From Guillardia theta CCMP2712 (lineage: Eukaryota; Cryptophyceae; Pyrenomonadales; Geminigeraceae): a stretch of 64,000 bases of DNA. The DNA is taken from positions 181,265 to 245,264 of the forward strand of contig NW_005434599.1 in NCBI RefSeq assembly GCF_000315625.1, in the 5' to 3' direction. The position numbers and the translations under genes are program-made. Below the pieces are notes generated by a model. That model had not been told where the DNA came from. It saw only the letters and a list, made by a program, of their open reading frames with translations, and ran no database searches. Within the stretch, counting starts at the first letter, position 1; every line of letters starts with the position of its first letter. Below, piece after piece: positions 21,801 to 33,688 of this stretch.

Positions 21801-24800
21801 GGCGAACATCTCGGGGTTCATGCCATGGACGAGATGCATGCCGAACGTGAGGCGGTCGTCCTTGAAGAGCGAGCGGCCGACGAAGTAGAAGAGGTTGCGC
21901 TTGAGGGTGGAGACGAGGATGCGGAGGCGGTCCTCCACCTCGTTAGCTGAGGAGCTAAGAAGGCGAACGAGTCAGCAGGTCAGTCCGGTCATGTTCCTCC
22001 TCCTCCTCTCCTCCTCCCACCCCCCCGCGCCTACCATCTTATCTTATAGCTGAGTCAGCGAAGCTCACGAAAAGATGCCTCCACATCTATGTCACCTTTT
22101 CACTTGGTCACATCATTGATGAAGAATGGCGTAATCCCTTGAAAAATTTCCAACTTTATGTTCCTTAACAACAAAATACGAGTGAGAAAAAAAAAGTGGT
22201 TTNNNNNNNNNNNNNNNNNNNNNNNNNNNNNNNNNNNNNNNNNNNNNNNNNNNNNNNNNNNNNNNNNNNNNNNNNNNNNNNNNNNNNNNNNNNNNNNNNN
22301 NNCCTCCCTCCCTCCCCTCCCCCACCCCCCCCCCCCCCCCACCCCCCCCACTTCCTCCTCCTCCTCTACCTGTTCTTCAGGGTGTTCTGGAACTGGAAGA
22401 TGTAGGTAGGGAGGTCGAACTGGTACATGTAGTTGAGGCTTTTGAGTGCCTGAATGAGGAAGAAGGTCCCTGACGCCGTCCTTGCGAAGGGCCTGTAGAC
22501 CTCGCGCTCGTCGTCGAGCTTCAGCTGGAGTTCAGCTGAGTTCCTCAACGCATCCTTGATCTCAATGCTGGAGTTCTTGATGTCAGTGAGCTTCTGGATC
22601 AGCTCCTTGTTCTCCAGCACGTTGCCCTGCGACTCCGCCAGCTGCTGCAGGAGCTGCTTCTCGAGCTCGGAGAGAGACATCTTCAGCTCCTCCTCCTTCT
22701 GCAGCAGCTCGCTCTTCTCCACCTCGAGCTTCGGCTTCTCGTGCTGAATGGTGAGGGCCAGGAGCTGGCTTTCCAGCCCCGACTTGGTGATGCTGAAGTT
22801 GACGTCGGTGATAAGCGGCCTGCCGTCAGGAGGGACCTCGATGGAGGGGTTCCGGGTGATCATGAAGAACTTGAAGTTCTCGTTGAAGTCGATGAGCTTC
22901 TCTCCTATCTGGATCATCCAACGAGGGCCCTGCCGAACCAGGTCCTTCCTCAGCAGCGCGAACATGAAGGGCTCCAGCTTGTCAACCTGCGCAGCATCCC
23001 AGTGAGCCACCAGCAAAGAATGGAAAGAGAAGGGAGTGAGGAGGAGGAGGAGGAGGAGGAGGAGGAGGAGGAGGAGGAGGAGGAGGAGGAGGAGGAGGAG
23101 GAGGAGGAGGAGGAGGAGGAGGAGGAGGAGGAGGAGGAGGAGGAGGAGGATGTATGTGTAGGGGATGAAGGGGGAGGGGGGCCAGGTGAAGAGGGGAAGA
23201 AAGGGGAGTTCGAGGATCCAAGAACGCTCTCACCTCCTCCATCACAAAAACCCTCCCGAAGCGGACAGACAGCTCGAGCTTCTGCAGGAACTTTGGGTCC
23301 TGCTGGGTCGTGGTCTCCAGAGGAAGCCCGGAGGTCTCCAGCATCGTCCTCAGCCACTTTGCCGCCTGAGTGGAGGGGTCGACGATGAGGGGGTAGAGCT
23401 GACAGTTCTGGATGACGATGGCGTTCTCTGTCGACAGGTCGTCGCCCGGGAGGCCCTGGGACTTCCACTTGAGTCGCTCAGTCTCCGTGCTCATCTTGTC
23501 GATGAAGCGAAAGTCCCTCAGCTCCATCCTCTGGCACCACTCGAGCAAGTAGCGCGACCGCATGTCCTCCGGCATGCCCCCGAGGTAGGTGATGAAGGCG
23601 GAGGCTAGCAGCACGCTGAGCGGCAGCCGGCCCATCTGGTCGTTGAGGTCCTGCATCTGCAGCTTCCAACGGTCGTTCTCGTCCTTGAGCTTCCCCAGCA
23701 GGTTCTCAGCAGCGTCCAGCCTCTCCTTCACCTTCTTGTACTCAACGCTCAACTCCGCCGCCTCCTTCGTCAGCGTCTCGTACTCCGAGCTCAGCCTGCT
23801 CGCCGTCTCGTCGGCCTTTCTGATCTCCACGTCGCACTCGTTCTTCCTCTGCCTGGAGGACTCGAGCGACTTGTCCAGCTTCTGCAGCTGATCCTCTAGC
23901 GGCTTGACATGCTCTAGAGCAGCGGAGTACTGCACTTGCGCCTTCACCCAGGAGGCGAGGGGAGCCGCAGCCAAACTGACGCGCTGGATGTTCTCAGAGC
24001 GGAAGGAGGCAGCCTTCTGGTGGAGGAGCTCGAGGACTGACTCCCTCACGTCCCTGGTGATCTGCCGCGCGTCAAAGTTGAGGATCTCTTGGATGACTGA
24101 CGGTTGAGAGATGAACCTCTTGATGCTAACCCACGACGTGTCCTGGTTGTTCATCAGCCTCAGCACGCCCTCCAGCACGTCTCTGATGGACTCGGGCGGG
24201 AGTTTGAAGGATCGGATCTCATTCAAGTTGTCTTTCTTGATGTTTCCCACTGCCAGCTTCGCTGCTTCCAGGACGGGCTGGCACTCGGCCAGTTCGGACT
24301 CGACCTTGGCTCTCTTCTCCTGCATCTCGGCCTCCGACACCTTGAGCTTCTGGCTCAGCTCCTCGGCCTCGCTCCGCTTCTGCGTCGCCTCCTGCATGTT
24401 GAGCTTGATCTCCGACATCTTCTGCTTCGCCTGCGCGTCCTTCTCCTTGATCTGCAGCTCCTGGTCCGACGCGTTCTTCGACAGCGTCTCTACAACATCC
24501 CACGTCTCCTCCAACCTGTTCAGCCCTCCCTTCAAGAACGAGGTCTGCCGCTCGAGCTCTCCTCGCTTCACCTCGTAGAGCTTCTTGATGGTGTGCAGCA
24601 GCGTCACGTAGTCCCTCGGGCACACCGGCAGGCTGGTCACGCTCCAGTGCAGGAACTGCATGTTGTCAATCATGGCATCCGCGCTGTCCATCTGCTCCAA
24701 CGTATCCTGAAGGAAATGCTTAGGGACGCGGCTCATCCCGTGCTTGGACCAAGTCTCGAGCCACAGGATGGTGCAGCGGGTGTAGAGGGCAGGGTTGCTC

Positions 24801-27800
24801 TCGCAACGGAGGAGGAAGTCCGGGTGCAGAGGGTCGAGGCTAAGGAAAATGTGGAGGTTCTTCTGCACCCTGCTGACGAAGAAGGAGTAGAGGTTCCTGT
24901 ACTTGTATCCCTGGCTGCGAAACTCCTCCTGCAGAGGCGCGGTCATGGCGTCGAGCTCCTGCGAGGTGAACATGCCCGGCACCTCCCCGGAGCTGAGGAG
25001 TCCGTTGATGACCTGAAGGAGCGAGCTGTCGACCAGCTGGTAGTCCTCGAGGAACAGCGCGTAGGGGGTCCCTTGCACCCCCGTGACCTGCACGCAGACC
25101 TTGAGGTCGTTGATAAACTGCTTCATGTCGTAGCCCCGTCCTATCTTGGGGATGAAGATCTCCATCTTGTGCAGGTAGCAGGCGATGCTGAGGCAAGTGC
25201 GTCGCCCCACCCCGGGCCTGCCGATGAGCAGGCCCGAGCCTCCAGGCTGGGACAGGATGCGGTCCAGCCGAGCGATGCGCTCCACGACCTCGGGGAAGAG
25301 GACGATGTCGAGCTCCTTGAATTCTCGCTCGTAGAGAGTGATACCCTGCTGGATCACTGCCTCCAGGTCCTCGCCACCGCTCCTTCCCAGCATTTGGAAG
25401 TTCTCGTTCTTCTCGCCTGCGTACAGCCAGGTGGTGAAGAACGTGTTCTTCAGGTCGACCTTGTGGTTCCACTCCGTCCTCAGGATGTCGCCCAGAACAG
25501 ACGAGTCGAAGGATCTCATCGCATCCTCTCCTACCAGTCGGTCCCTGAAGATCCTCTGCGCCTCGTACGCAAGGACATCCAGCACCTCGTGCGTTGTGAT
25601 CTCGTACCTCATCAGCCCGATGACGAGGGCAGTGACGTCACGAGGGGTGAAGAGATAGTGCCTGTGCTCGTCCACCACAAACGTGGTCTTGAGCCTCTCG
25701 TAGAACTGGATCAGGGTGCCGGCCAGCCTCTCCACACTCTTCTTGTCCGACCACGTGGGATGTTTGGGGATGTAAGAGGAGAAGATGGCTCTGAGGTAGG
25801 ACGAGTAGACCAGCTGCAGCTGGTCGTTCTCCGGGTACGAGACGGCGGCGACACGCAGGATGGCGGTGAAGCGAGTGGTGAGGTTGTGCCGTCCGATGGT
25901 AGTTGAAGGGTTCATGGAGCAAACCAGCTGGACTCTTTCGATCCCCATCCACTCTAGCCCATCGTAGAACCCTTGGTAGAGAATGATCTGTTGGAGGAAG
26001 GAGATCAGCTGGATCGTGTCGTACTTGTCAGGCTTGGGGAGGTTGATATCCTTGAGGTAGAGGATCAGCCTCTCTGCCTTGGGGCGGTACACCCTTCCTG
26101 ACTGCGAAGTGTTGACGGTGCAGGAGTGCTGCAGTTTCTGGATCACGTGGATCGCCGACGTCTGTGCATTGCAGTTGAGGACAGCAACTTCAACGTTGCG
26201 GAACTTCTGGAAGTGAGCCCGAAGCATGGTGCTCTTCCCGCAGCCCTCCGGCCCCACCAGCAGGAAAGGCTCGAAATTCTGCATCCACGGAGCAAAAACG
26301 TCGCTCGTCCTTAGAAGGTCCTTGGTGAGAACAACCGGCAGATCCCGTTCGGTCGGAGAGGACATGATCAGATCCTTGGCTGAGAGCTCTGAGTCCGTCC
26401 TCGCGGCATACTCCGCGTAGCTCTTCGCCTCCAGGTCGAAGTAAGTGTCCAGCGGTCTGTCCGTGCTGATCGGCCGCTCATTCAGACTCTCAAAGATCTC
26501 CTTGGCCAGGTTCTGCCGCGCGCTCGTCACCAAGATGCTTCCGAGCCCGCGAGACAGCGCGCAGGCGAACTGCTCTCGTAGCTCGACTCCTACCAAGGAC
26601 GACAGAGCATTCAGCGCTATCCCCACCTTGGTTGTCTGCACAACAAACATGCTGGGCGGCTGCAGTAGGACCCAGTCAAGTCCCTTGTAGAAGGACTGAT
26701 CGAGCCAGGCGGTCAAGTTGGGCCGCGAGGCCTCGGGCTGCCGGTCTACCCAGGCCTTGACAAGGCAGCTGATCTGCATGTCTTTCTCGGAGAGGAAAAT
26801 CATCCCCATCCTGCTGACTGTGGCTGGGGAGGCGAAGCGGAGGTCGTTGGTCTCGAAAATGAAGTTGACGTTGGGCCCGAACCGGATCCTCTCCCCACTC
26901 GGCATCGTCAGCAGCCTGTTGTCGTCCAGCACTGAGTTGAGCGACTCCACCCACTCGGGGTCAATGTCGCCATCACAGATGATCCAGCTCCGGACCTCCG
27001 GCGGCTCCTTCACCACCTGCCTCGCGCTCGCCGTCAGGACTCCATCGAACCACTCGCGCGTGTCGAGGTCCATGTGCCCCAGCAGCTGCTGCCTCGGCAT
27101 GGCCTTGGGGTTCATGGTGTGGATCACCACCTCCTGCTTCAACTTGGCCAGGGCCGAGCGGAGGATGCGGAGGAGGGTCGACTTTCCGCTCCCGCTGGGC
27201 CCGACGATGACGCATCCCATCCTCTGACTGAGGTTCTCGTTGAGCTGTTGGACAGAGTCAGAGGTGAGGGGAGAGCAAGTAAGACGATGGCGCTCACCTG
27301 AACGACCTTCTTCATCTGTGACGGCAGGAGGTCTAGTTTCATCTCCGCCAGACTTGCCTCGATCGCCTCCTCCAGGTCCTTGTAGACAGCGTCGGAGACG
27401 ATGATGCCGGGGAAGATGTCAAGGATCAGGTCCTCAAACTTCTTGGTATCCTCGAAGGTCAACTTGGCGAGGGTGTTCAGCCTCACCGCCTTGATCAGCA
27501 GCTCCGTCTCTTCCTTCTGACTGATACTCTCCTTCGTCCTCCTCTCCAGCGCAAACAGCTTCCCGCTGATGAGGAGGATCGTCTTGAGAGCTCGCAGCCC
27601 CCAGTCGTAGTGCTGCTGGCGGCTGAGGAGCTGCCTGGAAAGGGTGAACAGTTCCACCACCTTCGCCCCGATGACGTTGGCGTGACGGTAGCCCTCAGCG
27701 TACAGGATGACCTCGGCGATGAGCGCGTTGTCGGGGGCCGACATGGCAACAGAGCGGAAGAGCTGCTTCAGGTTGTCGGGGAGCTCCGAGCGGCCTCCGT

Positions 27801-30800
27801 ATCCCTTCCCAGCTGGGTTGAGGGTGACGAAGATGCCAGAGTCCGGGTTCACGTCGATCTCCGTGCCAAGCAGGTTGAGCTTCGGTCGCTTCTCCTTCAG
27901 CGCGCCCTGGATCGTCTGGATCTGCTGGGAGACAGCTGAAAGAACCTCGGGCTCGAGCCTGTTGAACTCATCGAAGCAGCCCCAGGCGCCGCACTTGACG
28001 AGCCCTGTGAAGATCCTGCCCATGGACTTGAAGTCTATCCCCTCGTCGCAGTTGAACACCAGCACCTGCCGCGCAAGCGCCTGCCCCAGCGCCTTCACGG
28101 ACTCTGTCTTGCCTGTTCCTGCTGGCCCATAGGGGTTCCCGCCGTACCCGAGGTGGAGGGCCTGAGTGAGGGTGAGGAAGCACTTGTCGGTGAGGGGCGT
28201 GTGGACGAGCTTCGGGTCGTTGCCCTGGTACTCGTAGGTGTAGGAGTTCTGAGTGTCGCACATGCGCACCACACACTTGTTGTCCTCGAGATAGAAGCGA
28301 AGCTGCTTCTGCCAGTGCCAGGAGTCGGCAGATACCACTCCTTCCTTCTTCAGCTGGCTGAGGACGTCGAGGTCGTGGATCAGGTCGAGGATCGTCGACT
28401 TGAACTTCAGGGTGACCACAGGGTCAGAGGTCTGCGGCAACAAAGTCAGAGGGAACAAGTCAGACAACAAAGAGCAACTTCACCGCGGCAAAACCTGTGT
28501 ACTGAGCTAACTTCTCCCTAAGCGCACTCTCTATTCCATGCAACCCGCCCTTGGAGAACGAAGCTTCCACGTCGGCACAGAAACAGATCTGCTCAACTGC
28601 GCAGAGGATCATGGAGGGGAAGACGCCGAAGTCGATCGTGGACATGCATTCGGAGAGCGAGGAGCTGAGGGTGAGGACCATGTCGGTCGACAAGTCAGAC
28701 AGCCACTGTTCCACCACGTCGGTGATCTCGATCGGGTTCAGCAGAGCGACGGTCTCGCCCTCGAGGCTCCTGAAGGAGACGATGTGCTTCTGGTCCTCGG
28801 AGAAGTCCACGGCGAAGATCGCCTGGAAGAGTTTCTTGAGGTGGGCCTGGATGACCGTCGGGTTCTTGGACTGGCCGAGGATCTCGAGCAGGTCGTCGTC
28901 CCCGATGAAGTAGAAGCGAGGGAACTTGGAGCGTTTCTCCTCCAGGAAGTCACTCAGAGCCTTCTGGCATCGCTCCAGCTGGTTGATCATCCCCGGCAGC
29001 TTCTCCAGGATCCCTGAGATCTCGGCAAACGACACCACCCGCCGGTTGCTCACGATGTCCACCATGATGTCTCGGTAGTCCTCGTCCACCCTCTTGAACC
29101 TCTGCTGCTCATGAGGCAGCGCTCCTCGCCCAAAGATGGGCTCGAGGTACAGCCACTTCCTCTGTATGGTGTTGAGGTCGCTCAGGCCTATCCCCAACGT
29201 CGACAGCTTTCTGTCCCAGTCCTCAGCCTGGACGGCGAACTTGCCGAAGTAAGGGGAGTCTTTCATGGCCTGGAGGACAGACTGGTGATCTCCCACCTGT
29301 GTCTGTACCTCCTTCCATTCCTTGATCAGGTTGATCGTCCTCCCGCTGCAGTCCTTGTGCTCGATCAAAGTGAACTCCGTCTCCTCTCCCCACTTCAGCA
29401 GCTCGTCGAACGCCTCCTGTATGCTCAGCTCCGCCGTCGCCCGGGCCTGCAGGTCCTTGATCTCGTTCATCTTGCTCACCACAAGGTCGCTCGAGTCGAG
29501 GAAGTAGCGGAGCTTGAGGTTCGACCGGTCGACCCCCTTGGGGAACTCGAGGAGGCGGAACAGAGAGAACCAGTGCTCTTGAGTGAACGCGTCACCCTTG
29601 ACGAACTTGAGGTAGGGGACGTTCTTCCTTAGCCTCTCGATCTCCGACAGCAGGTAACGAACCACCGGGTCGATGTCCTTGCCCTTGACCTTGTCAGCCC
29701 ACTTGGCCAGGAAGTCGTCGAGCACGTAGAGACGATCTCTGATCTCCAGCCAGGCCTCATTCTCAATGTCTCCGATCTCCTTAGTGTACTCATCGTAGAG
29801 CCTCCATGAGGAGAGGGTCTGCTGGACGTCCTCCTGCAGCTCCTCCAGCTCGGGGAAGGAGGGCTCGGACATCTCGAACTGAGTGCAGTCCTGCTTGATC
29901 TTAACAGCAGTATCTGCCAGCAACGAGTACTCGGTGTCGAGGTCCTTCACTATCTCTATCGCCTTCTCTGCCGACTCTCGGTCCTTCAGTTCGTCCCCGT
30001 GCGGCTTCATCCCCCTCCACCTCCCGCTGAACTTGGTGATGGACTCGCGGAAGCTCTTGATCTGCTGCTCGATCAGCGACCGCAACTTCTCCTTCTGCTC
30101 CTCCACGTTCTTGGCGTGCGCACTGAGCCTGAGCTCAAGTTCGTCCCAGTCCCTATGAAGCTCAGAGAAGTCGATCGAGCTTCCTCCCTGCAGCTTGATC
30201 AACCTGCTCTTCTCCTCCATCTTCAGCTTCCTCTCAGAAAACCCACTGAAACCTTCGTTGACCGCCTTCCACTTCCCTGTGGCCTCTGCGATCTCGTCTA
30301 CACTCTGAGGCATCGAGGCGAGCGCCTCTAGCGAGGTCCTGGTGTACTCATGCACCTGCTCCATGTCAGCCTCTGCCGACTTCTTCAAACTTCTGACGAG
30401 CGCGTCGTTGAAGTCCTTGAGCTGCTTCTCTATCGTTTGCTTGAGGGGGGTCGTGTCTACAGTGATGCAGTCTACCTTCACCGTTGCATCAAGCTTCTCC
30501 GCATCCCTCGTCCTCGTCTTGAGGACCCGGAAGTTGGAGTCCCAGTCTTCCACCTCCTTCACCTTCTCCTCGACCAGCTCGTCCAGATCCACCGTGCCAA
30601 GAGCCACCCAGTTGGAGTACTTGTCAACAGCGTCGAGCAGCTTCTTGAACAACTTCTCAGCTTGCTGGAAGACAACCTGAAGACCCTTGGGGTTGCACTC
30701 GGTGATATTCTTGAAGATGTCGGTCTCCCCGACCCCCTTGAACTTGAGGGGGATGTTGATGAACCGCATTAGGTCCTTGTAGTATCGTTGCCTGATGTCT

Positions 30801-33220
30801 TCGAACGGCGGGTCGAAGGTCAGCTTCTTGTCTTTGAAGTACAACGTCACTTCGATCTGCGGGAGAGTTTCATGGCAGCTCTCGAGCCCGACCTTGTACT
30901 GGAACTCCAGCGCCTTGTAGAGCTGGTAGTCCCAGTGGACGTACCATGCCTTGAGGTTGTCAAACCCCTCCTGTGCCACCTCCTGCACTATCTTCTTGAT
31001 CTCTTGCAGCCCGTACTTCCACTTGTCCCGCTGCCTCACGAGGTCTGTCTCCATCAGCTTCACCACGATCTCAGCGATCTGCTCGTGAGCCTTCCGCAGC
31101 CTCCTGTTCTTGTTTGTGAACCGCCTCATGGCGGTCTGAAGCTCTTCGGTGTACTGCGCGAGCATGTTGGTGTCTCCCCATGTGATGGACCTTCCGTCGC
31201 CCTTAACCACTCTCTCAAAGTCGACTGCCTCGTTGATCAACATCGGCTTCTGGCTCTTGATGATGTGGCTCTCCAGAGTGTTGTAGAAGGCAGCAACCTG
31301 CTTGAGGATGGTTGCGTTGTTGTAGATTTTCTGTGCCTTCTCAACTTCCTCATCGATCTCCTTCGGTATCGGATGCCCGATGGCACACAGCTGCCTTGCC
31401 TCTCGGATGAGTTCGACAAGCTTCTCACTGTAATGGACCCTCAGCCTTCCATCTGCCTTGTCAAACGACATCAGCTTCCCCTTCATGTCGATCGCCACCT
31501 CTTGCTCAGAGTCTCTCAGGGCTGCCTTCATGTCGTCCCTCCATGTTGTGAACTCATTCATCTTCTTCTCCTCAAGCTCTCTGAAGATGTTATCACAGAC
31601 AAAGTCCAGATGTTCCTCCCTCTCTGTCTCCTCCGAAATGTCGACAAAAATCGGGGTGGCCAGACCCTTGATCATCTGCACCTTGTGGATCAACTGCGAG
31701 TACAACACCACGTTGTTCACAGTTGTGCTGCAATTTTTGCTCTTTGTCAGCTCATACAACTTTGCATCAGAATCGTCTGTCTGTTGCATTGCGTACTCCC
31801 TGAGGTTCAACAAGTATTGTTTCACGTACTCGAACAGTCGTCTCCTCTCAGCCTTGGAACTCGCCAACAGCGCTGGCTTGCGTATCAGATCCTTGTACTT
31901 GTCGAATTCTTTGAGAACTTGGTAAGGTTTCGCAAGAGCGCTCGATGAGCTCGTCTTTTTCTTGCGAACGTCTTTCAGTTCCTCCACGGCTTCTTTCAAG
32001 TTCGGGATGATCTTAGAAGCTATCATGTCCCTTAGTTTCTCTGACACCTTCAAGCTTGCTGGCTCGATGATCGCAGAATACTCAGACACAGCAGCAGTCC
32101 AGGCTGCAGTCGAGTACGAGCTGACACTGAGGGGATGAACGTCAGCCAACTTCTTCAGAGAGTTGTCAAGTTTCAAGCCTCGCTGCTCGTCCTCACTCAA
32201 GAGGGTCCTGAGAGCCTCGTGTGAGGTGCGAAGCTCCAAGATCTTCTCCAGTCTCATGCTGATCGCCAAGAACCTCTCGTCAACGTAGGCCTTGTCTTGC
32301 CAGAGCGGCTGCTGCCCTTTCATGACCCACATCACCCCAGTCATCTCCTTGGTGACGGCCAGCCATCGCTTACAAGCGCTGTTCGCAGCATTCAAGTGTG
32401 ATTCTGCTTGTTGGAATGGAATGTTCCAGATATCAGACGAGTCGACCTTCTTGCGTATCAGGTGCATGAGCTTGTCCCCCACCAAACCAAACAAGTGCCT
32501 CATCCTCCTCTCCGGAATCTTCTCTTTCCAGATGTTGTCGACAGCATCTTTTACATTCTCCATGATTTCGGATTCGATGGACTCGAAGGTTTCATCGTTC
32601 ACATTCTCAAATATCGAGTTGAGATCTCTCATTTGCCCGTGTAAGTCACCATACGCAGAAGGGTCTCTCATGCTCTGTTCGTGCCAGAAGTTGACCTCAT
32701 CCTCCAAAGAAAGGATCCCCACACAATCCTCCAGGTTGCTGCTAAATGCTCGATGGCCTTTCACCATGAACTCCAGAGCTGCTTCCAAGTTCTGCAGCAG
32801 GTCCATGGTCTTGTCGTCAAGCTTCTCTGTTTGTCGCAACATGAGCGGCTTGTAGATGTTGTGCAATGAATCGTAGAGGGAATGCAAGGGGGAGCGAGCG
32901 AAGGATGACATCGAAACGCTTGTCTGGAAGTTGTCCATGGTGATGGCAGAAGATCCAGTCTTGTGGAACAAGATGCTTCCTTCATCGGCTCTCTCTGTCA
33001 CTGAGTTCGCCAACACGATCTCGTCGTTTCGTAGCGACGCCAGCAGTGCAGTCGTAGTCGGGTCATCAAGGAAGCTGTCCAAACAACGATCCGAGCAGAG
33101 ATCAGCCTGCAGTCTGTCACGATCATCCAGAAGCTTTGATCTCAGCGATGCATCGCATGCAAAGTGGTCAAGAATGAGTTGCGCGACGTGATCCTTTCGC
33201 GGGTCGTCAGAGCTCACCAT
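18890..33220 (-). CDS. DYNC2H1: Cytoplasmic dynein 2 heavy chain (IFT retrograde motor)
   Basis: DYNC2H1 is the AAA+ motor that returns intraflagellar transport trains from ciliary tip to base. Start ATG 33220. The long tail exon runs to about 28484 and the next exons are 28431-27298, 27244-23234, 22986-22370, 21946-21477 and 21354-21223, with more to stop 18890-18892; the sum is about 4,250 aa, close to the family norm. Walker A motifs: AAA1 GPAGTGKTES (about 28120), AAA2 GPSGSGKST (about 27190), AAA3 GPEGCGKST (about 26240), AAA4 GRPGVGRRT (about 25215). AAA1 context (VFNCDEGIDFKSMGRIF, KCGAWGCFDEFNRLE) and AAA4 GVGRRT are the dynein-2 forms rather than axonemal or dynein-1. The stalk coiled coil and microtubule-binding tip span about 24590-23660. 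The end WILCGAAIFISAD matches the family C-terminus. Introns are short except those at about 23000-23230 (GAG repeat) and 21950-22370 (N gap). Confidence 0.96.
22203..22302. other. Assembly gap (100 N) in a DYNC2H1 intron
   Basis: Exactly 100 Ns, a fixed-size gap of unknown true length, between the exon ending at 22370 and the one starting at 21946. It is followed by poly-C/CCT sequence that probably stopped the assembly. Coding continuity across it is not affected. Confidence 0.98.
23040..23151. repeat. GAG trinucleotide microsatellite in a DYNC2H1 intron
   Basis: About 37 near-perfect GGA/GAG units on the plus strand. On the transcript strand it is a CCT tract between the exons ending at 23234 and starting at 22986; it is not coding. 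Confidence 0.92.
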
Positions 33221-33688
33221 AACGCAAACCTTGAGGCTTCAGAGAGGAGGGAGTCAGGACAGGAGCAGCAGAAGGAGGAAGCTAGTTGTTAGAGGAGGAG
33301 GAGGAGGAGGAGGAGGAGGAGGGGAGGATCACAGAAACGGACGAGGATGATGAAGAGGAGCCAAAGTGCATCGCGACTTCAAACCGCTCTCATGCCCCTC
33401 AAAGTTGATCCCATGGTGAAACTTTTATCTTGAAAGTTGAAATTTCATAACAACATTTGACAGGTGGAAGTCCACAGGCCTGCCTCGCATAAATTTTTGA
33501 AAATTTGAAACTAAAATATTCATCTAAATTTGATATTATGAGATAGTAAATGAACTTTTCTCATAGATATAGATTCTCTGAGAAGGTGTGGTCAACAAGG
33601 TCACAAAGGGGGGTAGGGTGGGGGTTAAAACAACAACTTTTAGCAGGTCTACCATCATCTTGGTTCCATCCACGTTTAAGACTGAGCG
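33221..33688. other. Divergent intergenic region between DYNC2H1 and COQ2
   Basis: The two genes are transcribed away from each other from this 468-bp stretch, so it should hold both promoters. It contains a GGA tract (33294-33321), an AT-rich block (about 33420-33545) and a GGGGGGTAGGGTGGGGG run at about 33607-33623. No TATA box was convincingly placed. Confidence 0.5.

Noticed and set aside
23041-23233. Poly-proline extension of the dynein reading frame
   Set aside because: It arises from reading through the donor at 23234 into the CCT-repeat intron; the conserved sequence resumes at 22986.
24104-25906. A 600-codon plus-strand open frame opposite the dynein gene
   Set aside because: It is the exact antisense of conserved dynein AAA and stalk coding sequence with Leu/Val/Glu/Arg-rich shadow composition; long antisense frames are expected opposite GC-rich coding exons.
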